A stretch of 64,000 bases of DNA, from positions 248,001 to 312,000 of the forward strand of contig PPXM03000009.1 of the NCBI GenBank assembly GCA_003707065.3. The letters are read 5' to 3'. Below are positions 11,875-21,069 of this stretch, one piece after another; the stretch's first letter is position 1; the number at the start of each line of letters is the position of its first letter. The translations under genes and the position numbers were made by a program. The stretch is from Trigonopsis variabilis. Lineage: Eukaryota; Ascomycota; Trigonopsidomycetes; Trigonopsidales; Trigonopsidaceae. A model generated the notes under the pieces. It was not told the origin of the DNA, did no database searches, and was given only the letters and a program-made list of their open reading frames with translations.

Positions 11875-13569
11875 TCACATTTGTGCCAGCCCTTGAAATA
11901 TGTTCTTCATCAGCATGTCATATTGTTCTTGTTGTATGTTGTTTCTATCTTGCTCGCCCAGCTGAGGATAACTCTCCATTAAAGTTGCTGCCATCACTTT
12001 TAAAAGAGTCACAAAGCTTGCGAGAACATCGAAGATGTATCGCTTTCCATTTTCATTCAGCTGTGCAATGGTCTTAAAACGATAAGGATGGGTCCAGGGG
12101 CCTGGAGGCGGAGGATTGGCGACATAGTCAGTAAAGATCTCAGGAGAATTAATAAACCTTAGAAGTCGATCTAACTCGTCCAAAGGACCATTCATAAACC
12201 ACCCTGGGACTCTCGCTCTAGATGGAGGCGCTCTATATTGAGGCACTTGTCCTAGACTATCTTCAAATACAGAGCCCCAGGCAGCCTCCATCCGCAATAT
12301 AAGAGGAAGAATATGATTTGGGACTGATCCATAAGATGCTGAAGCTCGTGATGTCTTTGGGCGCACTGAATCGTAGTAGTAATTGGCCAGCTTCGGACTG
12401 CCGTAAGTCTTCACGTAATAGAGCTTGACTAAAAAGGCCAGTTTTCCAGCGATAAATTGTAATGCATCGTCAATAAAAGACTCAAGAGGGGTAAGATCAG
12501 ATGAGTGATTAGTAGGCGAAGAAGATATGGGACTATGGTTAAATGGCAAGGAAGGATGACTCGAAGGTGAAGGACGACTCAAAGTCGACCGATGAACTGC
12601 CGATGGCTGAGATAAATCATTATAACTTTTCTCAGCGTGGACACTTTCCAGTAGTGAGGGCTGTGGTTTCGCGACTGATAGGATTGAGGTCGTTGGTACA
12701 GGTTTAGGGATGCAAGGTAAGGTGGCCGAAGGATTAGAGATCGTAGGGTGAGAGAAGACAAACGTAGGTTGTACATAAGCAGAGTTTGGAGAAGAAGGGG
12801 TATGGAACGTTGGAAAGTGAGTGTTAGCCGCTGGATCGGGATGACGGCTAAGGTTATCAGCATTATCGTGAACGACAGTATCGACCAGCCCCCTCTGTTG
12901 AGCGTCGGTGAGAAATCGTCTGATAATAATTAATCCATTGGCATTGGGATCGTAGTTTTGAGTTTTGATTCCATGAACCTCACATTTAATACATAAATTG
13001 CGGTCATCTGACAGCAGGACTGGAAGAGCACCAACTCCAGAATAACGGTTTTGGAAATGCAAGGCACATTCCAAAATTGAGTCGTCATTGCGAAATCCTT
13101 GTGTTGTTACCGGAGCCCGGTCATACATGGACTGGCCTTGGACAGCACCAGGATAGTACGAAGGGTCTTTTCGCTGGAGAGTAGAGTGAGAAAGATGTCT
13201 ATGTAGCCAGCGAATAGCGGTTTTAGCCCTATCAGCAATTCCTGACGAGTACTTGCTTTGGTTAAGTCCCCAACTGGTTCTCCCAGTTTCAGCACACTTG
13301 CTTAACCCGTCCAACTCAGACAAAACCACCCAGGGAACGACTATAATACAGTGCGTGGAAGGATATAGAGACCGGATAGATTCGACTAAGCTCAAATGAG
13401 AGAGGAGGAAATTGGTATCGACGATAAAGACCAAGGGAGCATGACTAGAATCAACAGAAACTTGGGATATTAGGTCAATCGCTGTTAAGTTCTCTGGTTT
13501 CGTAGAAGAAGCCCCAAAAGAAAATGGCATACTTGCTTCCATAGGCTCATCGCCATCATGATCAATCAT
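11875..13569 (-). CDS. SWT1: SWT1-like nuclear RNA endonuclease with PIN domain
   Basis: A single exon of 564 aa. Swt1 is a PIN-domain endoribonuclease associated with nuclear pores and mRNP quality control. The PIN domain spans about residues 45-215: FIVDTNFLLSHL with the first acidic residue, VVPWVVLSELDGL with the next, NDDSILECAL and VLLSDDRNLCIKC with the last acidic pair. This order of acidic residues is typical of an active PIN nuclease. A Ser/Pro-rich linker (about 240-365) precedes a helical C-terminal domain, as in yeast and human SWT1. It converges on IDI1, whose stop lies only 51 bp away. A 50-aa ORF overlaps its start codon. Confidence 0.85.
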   Translation of the reverse strand: MIDHDGDEPMEASMPFSFGASSTKPENLTAIDLISQVSVDSSHAPLVFIVDTNFLLSHLSLVESIRSLYPSTHCIIVVPWVVLSELDGLSKCAETGRTSWGLNQSKYSSGIADRAKTAIRWLHRHLSHSTLQRKDPSYYPGAVQGQSMYDRAPVTTQGFRNDDSILECALHFQNRYSGVGALPVLLSDDRNLCIKCEVHGIKTQNYDPNANGLIIIRRFLTDAQQRGLVDTVVHDNADNLSRHPDPAANTHFPTFHTPSSPNSAYVQPTFVFSHPTISNPSATLPCIPKPVPTTSILSVAKPQPSLLESVHAEKSYNDLSQPSAVHRSTLSRPSPSSHPSLPFNHSPISSSPTNHSSDLTPLESFIDDALQFIAGKLAFLVKLYYVKTYGSPKLANYYYDSVRPKTSRASASYGSVPNHILPLILRMEAAWGSVFEDSLGQVPQYRAPPSRARVPGWFMNGPLDELDRLLRFINSPEIFTDYVANPPPPGPWTHPYRFKTIAQLNENGKRYIFDVLASFVTLLKVMAATLMESYPQLGEQDRNNIQQEQYDMLMKNIFQGLAQM

Positions 13570-13714
13570 GCTTGTGAGATGACGATGCGATGAGGACGAC
13601 GAGCGTCGTCTCTAACGTTGTTTTGGTGTCTTCACACAAAGACTCCACAGCGCCATCTGTTACAACCGGCGAGGAAAAAAGAACGCGGATACTGAAAGGC
13701 TTCTCTTGTGACAT
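13562..13714 (-). CDS. candidate 50-aa ORF overlapping the SWT1 start
   Basis: An ATG at 13714 opens MSQEKPFSIRVLFSSP and runs 50 codons to a TGA at 13564-13562. The SWT1 ATG is at 13569, so stop and start overlap within ATGATTGA, the arrangement used for reinitiation or termination-coupled translation. No homologue is recognised. It may be a uORF, a small protein on a dicistronic mRNA, or chance. Confidence 0.3.
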   Translation of the reverse strand: MSQEKPFSIRVLFSSPVVTDGAVESLCEDTKTTLETTLVVLIASSSHKHD

Positions 13715-14039
13715 TGTGTCTACATATTTGTGAACGGTGGAATTAAGGAACAAAGAGCATAAAGGGCATTGCTACCCATGTAACAAAGATGACGGGTTCT
13801 AAATGCGACAATGAAACGAGTACATGACTAATGAAGGCCCAAAGCAGCAGAACCCAAGAAGAAACGTCTTGTCAAGTCAGACGAAAAAAAAACCAGAGGG
13901 TTCTACTCTCCATTCCGACGTATGCTTGACTGACTAATTCCAATTAGAGTATAAGGGTATTGGGAAGAACAGTCCCTCGAGATACGTATGTTCTTAAAAA
14001 TCCATGACATCAAGGGTTTGCAATTTTTAAAGTACACGT
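13715..14039. other. intergenic region SWT1 / RPL34
   Basis: The 325 bp between the small ORF and the RPL34 stop holds upstream sequence of SWT1 and the 3' UTR of RPL34, both genes reading leftward. I see no further gene. Confidence 0.45.
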
Positions 14040-14467
14040 TTACTTCTTGGCCTTGGACTTCTTGCCCTTAGATGATTTCTCAGCGGCCTTGGCTTCAGTC
14101 TCCTTCTCCTTCACAACACGCTTGACAATCTTTTGTTCCTCAACCAAGAAAGCACGGATAATTCTATAACTGTTAGAACGACGATGAGGAAAATCGAAAC
14201 TTACCGATCCTTGACACAGAGAGCACATCGAGAACCACCATAGGCACGGGAAACAGACTTCTTGGGTCGGGAGAGTCGAGCATACTCTCGGGGACGAAGG
14301 GTAGGAACACCTTGGATGGGAAGACCACAGTCTCCGCAACGAGGTCGGCCAGCAATCTTCTTAACATGGAGATATCGAAGCTTTCCTCCAGGTGTCCGGA
14401 TCACCTTGACTCGGTTTGACCGGGTGTTATAACCGTTTCGCTTTCGGTAGACAAGCCTTTGGACCAT
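14040..14467 (-). CDS. RPL34: 60S ribosomal protein L34 (eL34)
   Basis: Two exons, 14467-14205 and 14163-14040, give 128 aa; the 41 nt intron has donor GTAAGT and branch CTAAC. The protein is a large-subunit component. MVQRLVYRKRNGYNTRSNRV and KKIAGRPRCGDCGLPIQGV match eL34 closely, with the CxxC zinc-type pairs CGDC and CALC. Splicing gives CALCVKDRIIRAFLVEEQKIV, the conserved C-terminal helix, followed by a Lys-rich tail. The start is divergent from Y14. Confidence 0.97.
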
Positions 14468-14915
14468 GGTTGTGATGAGTGGTTTACCTTGCCCGGACGC
14501 TCTTGAGTTTGTGCGTTCTCACGTGGTTGTGACTACCAAGGGTTTACAACTTTCCCAGCTCCTTCCAGCGTTACTCCAGGATCCAAGATCAACAACGGCC
14601 GGCTCCTTGAAGACTACGGCTCTCGTTGAACTGTCTCTTAATTATCTATGTCTAGGTTAGGCGTGAATTTGTACCGTATCGTCTTGAAGCTTGTCCCTGA
14701 GTGTTTACCTGTTGTTCGTTTCGGAGTCACCTAGCGAGATTGATCCTCCTTACAGGCTTCAGACAAAACACTCTCCTGTCTGGTTGAATTGCCGTAGACT
14801 AGATACAAATATGACTATCCTCAATATTGGAAAGGGTGGGTTTTGATAAAGGATAATACGATAAAGATATTCCCTTTGTAGACATGTTACTAGTCTTGCA
14901 ACCAACGTTCACACC
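14468..14915. promoter_or_regulatory. divergent promoter RPL34 / Y14
   Basis: 448 bp between two start codons facing away from each other, so both promoters are here. No TATA box is obvious and no named ribosomal-protein promoter element can be assigned by eye. No gene seen. Confidence 0.5.
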
Positions 14916-15328
14916 ATGGCTGACCAGATGGATATCGATGATGTGACTGCTAGAGCAAAGTTCAATGCCATTCCCGAGAAGTGTAAGTATTGGTCTATTT
15001 CAAAGACTTATAAACAGCAATTGAAGGATGGATTGTGTTTGCAAGCAACATCCATGAAGAAGCGTCTGAGGAAGACGTGACGGACTTTTTCAGTGAATGG
15101 GGAAAGATCAAGAATCTTCATCTAAATACGGATCGACGAACGGGATATGTGAAGGGATATGTTCTAGTAGAGTACGAGAGTCTCCAAGAAGCCCAGAACG
15201 CTATCAAAGGTGCCGATGGAGCAGAGTTACTGGGTCAAGTTCTTGACGCTGATTTTGCCTTTGTCGAGCCCCCCCCTCATATAAAAAGAGGCCGGCGGGA
15301 CCGGTCGCAATCCCCCTCGAGAGATTAG
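14916..15328 (+). CDS. Y14: Y14/RBM8A, exon junction complex RRM protein
   Basis: Two exons (14916-14982, 15018-15328; intron 35 nt) give 125 aa. Y14 pairs with Mago in the exon junction complex left on spliced mRNA. The N-terminus MADQMDIDD precedes the family motif [20 protein letters not shown], which is complete only after splicing. One RRM follows (about 30-105), with [13 protein letters not shown] as RNP1. The end [16 protein letters not shown] is the Arg/Ser tail typical of Y14. The presence of this protein fits a genome with many introns; budding yeast lacks it. Confidence 0.93.
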
Positions 15329-15594
15329 TGTATATTACGAATGGCATTTGGATAACTTGAGACGTCTTACCTTGTTGCTTGGTATGGGGCGTGGTTTCTG
15401 CAAACTCTCCCTGTCGGTCGCTCAAGCTCTACCACTAGAGGGGCGTGTCTAACTGCTTCATTTGTATGTTGATTGGGTTTATTTGCAGAAGTATGATAAG
15501 CAAGTCTAGAATGGAGTCGGTCGAAGCCCATAGTCATCACTACAGACTAAAGAGCCAGCCTACGGTTAAAATTAAAATCAAATCAGATCAATTT

Positions 15595-16436
15595 CTAGAT
15601 CTCAGCGACCAATTCAACTTCGACCTGGATGTTAATAGTGAACCAATGAAAACCTACATCGACGTTGAGAGGAAGGCTAGAGACGGCAACGCAAGAACGA
15701 GCAGGTCGATGATTAGCAAAGTACTTGACGTTAGTGGACTAGTAATCGAGGTCTTTTAGACGAACCTGAAGATAGACAGAGTTGAAAGAGGAGAAATTGG
15801 CCATATTAGTCAAGAAGACATTGACCTTGGCCACCTTTTCAAAAGAACTACCAGATTTCTCGAGAACATTGCCAATGTTTTTAAAGATCTGGTGGACTTT
15901 TTCTTCAAAAGTTCCTTCGAGCAGTTTATTTTCAGGTGTCAAAGGGATTTGACCCGAAAGATAAAGAGTGTTCCCGATGGACACTGCTTGAGAATAAGCA
16001 TTGGCCACGGGAGGGGGAGCTTGTTCAGTAAAGTACTAAAGTTAGCTAACTCTTTTCCACCATCTCAATTGAATATCGAGATTCGCTTAGCATCATACAA
16101 AATGCCACTGTCCAAGAACCCAACGTTTCAAGACTTTGCTCATTGACGGCGTATATCACTGCTCTGCACTTCGGAGATCTCTCCTGGTTGTGATCATCAT
16201 GATCATCTCGTAGAGATCCTCATACGAAATCCATGCGATGATCCACAGGTTCCGTTGAGTATTACAAACAACCTGAGCCAGAAAGAGCAATTGACAAAAT
16301 ATAATATCATTGTAATTTTACCAAACATAACAGCGCATATGCCTCTTTCCAATTGCTAAACACTTACAGTCTTAACAGTCGACATTGTTCGAGTTTGGCG
16401 GAAGAGAGGAGAGATGGAACCAAGGAATCTAGACAT
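15595..16436 (-). CDS. MMF1: RidA/YjgF family imine deaminase, mitochondrial
   Basis: Four exons (16436-16368, 16035-15766, 15723-15658, 15624-15595) give 144 aa. RidA proteins hydrolyse reactive enamine/imine intermediates made by PLP enzymes. The core carries NAYSQAVSIGNTLYLSGQIP, then an Arg in HRPARSCVAVSSLP that binds the substrate carboxylate, and the end VEVELVAEI. The first 17 residues (MSRFLGSISPLFRQTRT) form a basic, Ser-rich mitochondrial presequence. A second ATG (MSTVKT) follows directly and matches the start of cytosolic family members, so two isoforms are possible. Introns are 332, 42 and 33 nt; the first is about ten times the local norm. Confidence 0.88.
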
Positions 16437-17065
16437 GGTGCGTGGTAGCGGATCAGATCCTCGCTCACCTTGACGACCCTCGTCGCTGTGCCTTGTCCTG
16501 TAGGACCTCTAACTCATTTTGTTCGAGATACATGCCTAATTTAATACGATAAATGAAATGAAAAGTGTTCACTACATGTTTTACTAGACTTTTCTTCATA
16601 ATAGGTCTACTGGGAGGCTATAATTTTATTGTCCGAAACTTAGTAAGCAGTCTGAGTAAGCAAGCTGAGAAATCAGCGAAATGGCAACTCCCGAATGATT
16701 CCGACACTCTGTGTAGACTTTAAGGGGATGGTATGACTAATATCATTCACAATTGTTCTTGCATGTACCGAAACCTGAGATATATCAACATTAAGAGATG
16801 GAATCAGTAGAAAAACATTTCTGTCATATGTATGTTCGAGGTGCTAGATATCTCTTTGAAAATAATTATAATAGTGCTAAGAAGCCTAATACAAGAACTA
16901 ATAAAACCAAGTTTACTATCTACGTTCGAGGCTGTAAGAATGACACTTTAGTCGTCTCCTTTCGCCTATCCAGCCGGTTGTCGCGACCCTTCCTAACGTA
17001 GTAAGGAGAGTTTTCTAGGCACCACTACTCATCACAGCTTTACAGTAAGTACCGCTACAATACTC
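16437..17065. promoter_or_regulatory. divergent region RidA / BuGZ-like
   Basis: 629 bp between divergent starts. Small open frames (for example 16798-17001) show no recognisable product and no Kozak-like start. I see nothing else. Confidence 0.45.
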
Positions 17066-17755
17066 ATGGTCAAAAAGCATGGACGCACCAGTGACCTGCT
17101 CAACAGACCATGGTGCTATTATTGCGATCGAGATTTTGAAGATCTCAAGGTGCTGATTTCTCACCAGCGGGCTAAACATTTCAAATGTGACAAGTGTTCT
17201 CGCCGACTAAACACTGCCGGTGGGCTGGTCGTGCATCAACAACAGGTCCACAATGAGACGCCGGTGGCAGTTTTTAATGCTCTACCTGGACGAGAAAGTA
17301 TGGATATCGAGATCTTTGGGATGGAAGGAATCCCTCATGACGCTATCGAGCAGCGCCGTTCTCGGATCCTGTCTCAGGCCAGCTCCTCAGGGGAAAATGA
17401 TAGACGGCAAGAGCCAAAGAGACAAAAAGTCCAAGCAGTTGACTTGAGTGATATCAGAGCTCGGCTGGCCGCTCATAAAGCTGCTCTGGCTGCCAAAAAA
17501 GCCATAGATACTCCTAGCCCTACTCTTCAGACAATAACCTCTTCTTTGACGGACCCGGATCTTCCTCCCAAGCCTTCTTTGCCTTCGAACCAACCCACGC
17601 GGAGTTTTCTACTTCAGAATGATGCTTACATTGCCGGAATCGTCCGACCAACCGAATTCACCATTACTCCACCTCCAGGAATCGCCAAATCTATTCCTAT
17701 AGCCACCGCCATGCCTCTAGAAGAGGAGGTTGAGATGCTTGCTCAAGTTCTCTAA
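17066..17755 (+). CDS. BuGZ/ZNF207-like C2H2 zinc finger protein
   Basis: A single exon of 229 aa. ZNF207/BuGZ stabilises the spindle factor Bub3 and takes part in splicing in animals; fungal relatives are less studied. The two linked zinc fingers lie at about residues 17-70: RPWCYYCDRDFEDLKVLISH, then KHFKCDKCSRRLNTAGGLVVH. The conserved continuation HNETPVAVFNALPGRESMD and IEIFGMEGIPHDAIEQRR follows, which is specific to this family. The C-terminal part is Pro- and Ala-rich. The animal GLEBS Bub3-binding motif is not obvious here. It converges on Cactin 103 bp away. Confidence 0.88.
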   Translation: MVKKHGRTSDLLNRPWCYYCDRDFEDLKVLISHQRAKHFKCDKCSRRLNTAGGLVVHQQQVHNETPVAVFNALPGRESMDIEIFGMEGIPHDAIEQRRSRILSQASSSGENDRRQEPKRQKVQAVDLSDIRARLAAHKAALAAKKAIDTPSPTLQTITSSLTDPDLPPKPSLPSNQPTRSFLLQNDAYIAGIVRPTEFTITPPPGIAKSIPIATAMPLEEEVEMLAQVL

Positions 17756-17858
17756 AAGTGCCCTGTATCATATAGTATATTACAAAAAGTTATCGTACAA
17801 TCATCAAAACTAGTCCCTCAGATCGCCAGCTATCAGAATAAAGATATGCTGGTCTGGT

Positions 17859-19361
17859 CTACTTCCTGTAGTATATCTTGCGGAATCGGAAGTGGAGCTG
17901 AAGAATTCCCTTATCAAAGCTGTTGCGAAAGCCACTATTGCGCTTGGAGGAGTAGTCCCATTCCTTGTCGACGATCTTAAATGCGAGATCCTGGTATTTT
18001 GGGCTATTGGAAATGAACCGTATGACACACATGCGATCACCATTCTCATTGGTTTCATTATCTCGATATATTTTGTATGTCGGAGCGACTGGTGCGTCAG
18101 CAAGTTCTGGATAAAAGATGTTGAACTTGTAACCTTGGACAGCTTTCGGTGGTGGATTCTTGGCATCGTAATGAGTCTGATTGTATCTATTCCATTCAAA
18201 TCCCATGACCACTCGGTTAAAATACCTCGGTTTTGCTGCTTCACTTTTGTCTCCGCCAGTCGCCTTTCCTAATTCCTGCTCGTCTGCAAAAGGAACCTCG
18301 CTATTCTCATCATATGTGATTGGGCCTGACATATCGGACGCCTCATCAGCAATGACGGTCGCGCGCTTCTCTACCTTGGTTCCCTCGGCTTCGAATAATT
18401 CGCCAGCCATCTTTGCCACATCCAGACTGCTGATTTCTGGAACTGCCTGTGATTTCTTAATTTTCGCCGCAGGTTGTTCTTTAGGCTTTGGTTTCTCACT
18501 AATTTTCATGGGAGTGAAAATGGCATTGACGATCTGCGACTCAACTTTGGCTCTCTTGGAGAAGAAATCTTTTAGTGTTGTACCTTTTTCCGATCCTTTT
18601 GAAAGTTCCATATCTGGACTATAGGGTATTTCACCCAAGCTTTTGGTTTCCTTTTTAGAAATTGACAACTCTAAAGCAGCCCGGGTATGAGAAGCCTCAA
18701 GCTTCTGCGAAGATATCAACCGGTCTAACCGGTCATGCAAAGCCTTTTCATGATACAGAACCAATTTTTGTCGAGCTTTTCTAATCAATAACTCATTCAA
18801 GACTGCGTTCCAAAAATCAGTGTCGATTCCTGATCCCTGGTTTTTCAGCATAGATCGGATCTTCTGTTCCAATTCAGATAACTGTTGAAATGTCTTATCA
18901 CCCAATATCCGTTCAACATCATCACTAACTTGGCTGACAATAGAAGAATCACGAGATTGCCGATGAACAAGAATCTCATAAAGAGCTGTCCAAAATGACC
19001 CGTTCTCCGTATCTTGATCCTTCTGCTCTTTCACACGCTCAACCAGACTTGAAACATCTTTGTCTTTTAATTTTTCAAGTACCTCTAAAGGAGGAGGTAC
19101 CCCCAATTCAAAAGCCTGATTTAATGTATCATCAAACACATCTGAAGCCTGCGTCATAATGGGTAAGCAGAGCTGCAACATATCAAAAGGGGTTGCTCTA
19201 CCTTCTCGTGCTCGAATATAAGCTCCTTTACGGGCTTGCTGGAGAGCAAACTCACTTTCTCGTGCCACCCATGCTTCTTCATCAGCATTAGATTCAAATC
19301 GCCGTTTGTTGGGGCCCGAGGCGGGAGATAACGATCGCTTGACCGGTATAGTACCAGGCAT
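17859..19361 (-). CDS. CAY1: Cactin, splicing-associated protein
   Basis: A single exon of 500 aa. Cactin is a spliceosome-associated nuclear protein needed for accurate splicing; the fission yeast member is Cay1. The mid region (about 25-230) is helical and charged, with RRFESNADEEAWVARESEFA and a central domain. The C-terminal ~125 residues are the diagnostic domain: PRYFNRVVMGFEWNRYNQTH, PPPKAVQGYKFNIFYPEL, APTYKI and the last segment DKGILQLHFRFRKIYYRK. The animal proteins have a longer Arg/Ser-rich N-terminus that is absent here. The start at 19361 is the first Met in frame. Confidence 0.95.
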   Translation of the reverse strand: MPGTIPVKRSLSPASGPNKRRFESNADEEAWVARESEFALQQARKGAYIRAREGRATPFDMLQLCLPIMTQASDVFDDTLNQAFELGVPPPLEVLEKLKDKDVSSLVERVKEQKDQDTENGSFWTALYEILVHRQSRDSSIVSQVSDDVERILGDKTFQQLSELEQKIRSMLKNQGSGIDTDFWNAVLNELLIRKARQKLVLYHEKALHDRLDRLISSQKLEASHTRAALELSISKKETKSLGEIPYSPDMELSKGSEKGTTLKDFFSKRAKVESQIVNAIFTPMKISEKPKPKEQPAAKIKKSQAVPEISSLDVAKMAGELFEAEGTKVEKRATVIADEASDMSGPITYDENSEVPFADEQELGKATGGDKSEAAKPRYFNRVVMGFEWNRYNQTHYDAKNPPPKAVQGYKFNIFYPELADAPVAPTYKIYRDNETNENGDRMCVIRFISNSPKYQDLAFKIVDKEWDYSSKRNSGFRNSFDKGILQLHFRFRKIYYRK

Positions 19362-19729
19362 CTATGTTCTATATAGACTGAGGAATCAGAGAGAATACGG
19401 GATGGTGAGATGATGAGCACAAATGTAGGGAGGTAATATCTGTCTGTAACGCGGTACTAAGGGTAGAAAGGGTCATTCATCCGAAAGATGCTGCAACCGA
19501 AGGCGCTACCTCAGTAAATCATCTCCACAATTCTGGGACCTGCCAGCCCAATATGATGATCGAGTGCCACTACTCCACAGATCGAGCCATAACGTAGCTA
19601 AGACTAATACAGTCGAAACAGAAATGTAGATTGAGTGGTCCGATCGCCCTTCTCGCGCTAGCCTTCTTCTCCCCCAACCGTTACATCAGATAAGAACTGT
19701 TTTTTGTACCAAAGGCCTCCTCACAGAAA
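19362..19729. promoter_or_regulatory. divergent promoter Cactin / TED1-like
   Basis: 368 bp between divergent starts. No gene and no clear element seen. Confidence 0.45.
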
Positions 19730-20866
19730 ATGGCAGGAGTGAGCTTTCATATACTTCGGCTCCCGTCAATTATTCTTACTCCGTTAGCGATTTTCTTATT
19801 CGTCTATCTAAAGTTCTTCCCTTACTTTTACCCGTCATCCTGTCTCTATCCTTCATCATGCTCAGTCAAATTAACTGCATTTGCCGATCCTCAGATCCGT
19901 GGCTGGAACCCGAGTCTTAGCTATCGCCAAGTAATCGATATTTGGGGAAATGACTACTATTTAGGTCATATCTCTCGGGTAATCAGGAGTACATTGAAGC
20001 CTACCCATGTCGCTCTTCTCGGCGATCTGTTTTCTTCTCAATGGATCGATGACAAGGAATTCTCTAGCCGTGTCGAAAGATTAAATGACAATATCTTTGG
20101 TCGTCGCCTTGATGAACCTTATGTGCAATGGAATCTCTCAGGAAATCATGATATTGGATACGCCGGAGATATGAACGAACAACGAGTTACACGATTTGAA
20201 AATGCATTTGGACCACTAAACTCGGTGTCGCTGTTCTTGTCTCCTTCTCCGTGGAGAGTGATTACGATCAACGCACAAGCTCTTGATGGCCCTGCACTTG
20301 AACAAGCCTTTGAGGACCAAACTAAAACTTTCTTGGACAATCTGGAACCGTTTGACGGACCTACCATTCTGCTGACTCACATACCTCTTTATAAACCCGC
20401 TGGAATATGTTCTGATGGACCTCGTATGGAGTACTATCCTTCTGGCACTCTCCGGTCTCAAAATCATCTCTCTTATGATTCAACACAGTTTCTTCTTTCT
20501 TCCGTGTTTTCTGCAACCACCAATCTCTCGTCTAGTATTATTCTGGCAGGCCATGACCACGAAGGCTGTTTCTCGTCTTATTATCCTCAACCAGATGGGG
20601 AATGGAGTGTCAGAGCCGGAATAAATGGAGAAGATTCGCCTTCAATCCGAGAAATTACGGTACGAAGCATGATGGGTGAGTTTGGTGGAACCGTTGGCTT
20701 AGTTTGTGGTGAGGCCGGTGACCAAACAACCGATATCTCTTGGTCTTACCGTCAATGCAATTTCGGGCCAGCTGCTTTTTGGTGGATGTCTCATACTTTG
20801 AATTTGCTCACCCTTTTCTGTTGGGGCACGTACCTAAGTGGCAGCTTCATATCAAGTGCACTCTAA
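19730..20866 (+). CDS. TED1: TED1/CDC1-type metallophosphoesterase (GPI glycan remodelling)
   Basis: A single exon of 378 aa. Yeast Ted1 and animal PGAP5 are ER membrane enzymes that remove ethanolamine phosphate from GPI anchors before ER exit; Cdc1 is a related Mn-dependent enzyme. A membrane segment lies at about residues 8-30. The metallophosphoesterase metal ligands are all visible in order: FADPQIRGW, LLGDLF, NLSGNHDIGYAGD, LLTHIPLY and LAGHDHEGC. A second membrane segment near the C-terminus (MSHTLNLLTLFCWGTYL) gives the usual two-helix topology. Assignment to Ted1 rather than Cdc1 rests on the N-terminal motif and length, and is less certain than the family. Confidence 0.88.
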   Translation: MAGVSFHILRLPSIILTPLAIFLFVYLKFFPYFYPSSCLYPSSCSVKLTAFADPQIRGWNPSLSYRQVIDIWGNDYYLGHISRVIRSTLKPTHVALLGDLFSSQWIDDKEFSSRVERLNDNIFGRRLDEPYVQWNLSGNHDIGYAGDMNEQRVTRFENAFGPLNSVSLFLSPSPWRVITINAQALDGPALEQAFEDQTKTFLDNLEPFDGPTILLTHIPLYKPAGICSDGPRMEYYPSGTLRSQNHLSYDSTQFLLSSVFSATTNLSSSIILAGHDHEGCFSSYYPQPDGEWSVRAGINGEDSPSIREITVRSMMGEFGGTVGLVCGEAGDQTTDISWSYRQCNFGPAAFWWMSHTLNLLTLFCWGTYLSGSFISSAL

Positions 20867-21069
20867 CTTGAGCCATTTGGAAATACTAAAGAGCGTGCTC
20901 TATTTGAGCTACTACTCTGGTCTCTGTTGTAACGCCTTTTTACTGTGATGATAGTGTTATCTCGTACGTCAATAGATTAAACTCGCGTCATTCCGTTGAT
21001 GGATATTCGTAACCACTGTTGCATTGGGGGTTCCTGCTATACATAGAAACGCATAAACCAACGCTTCTC

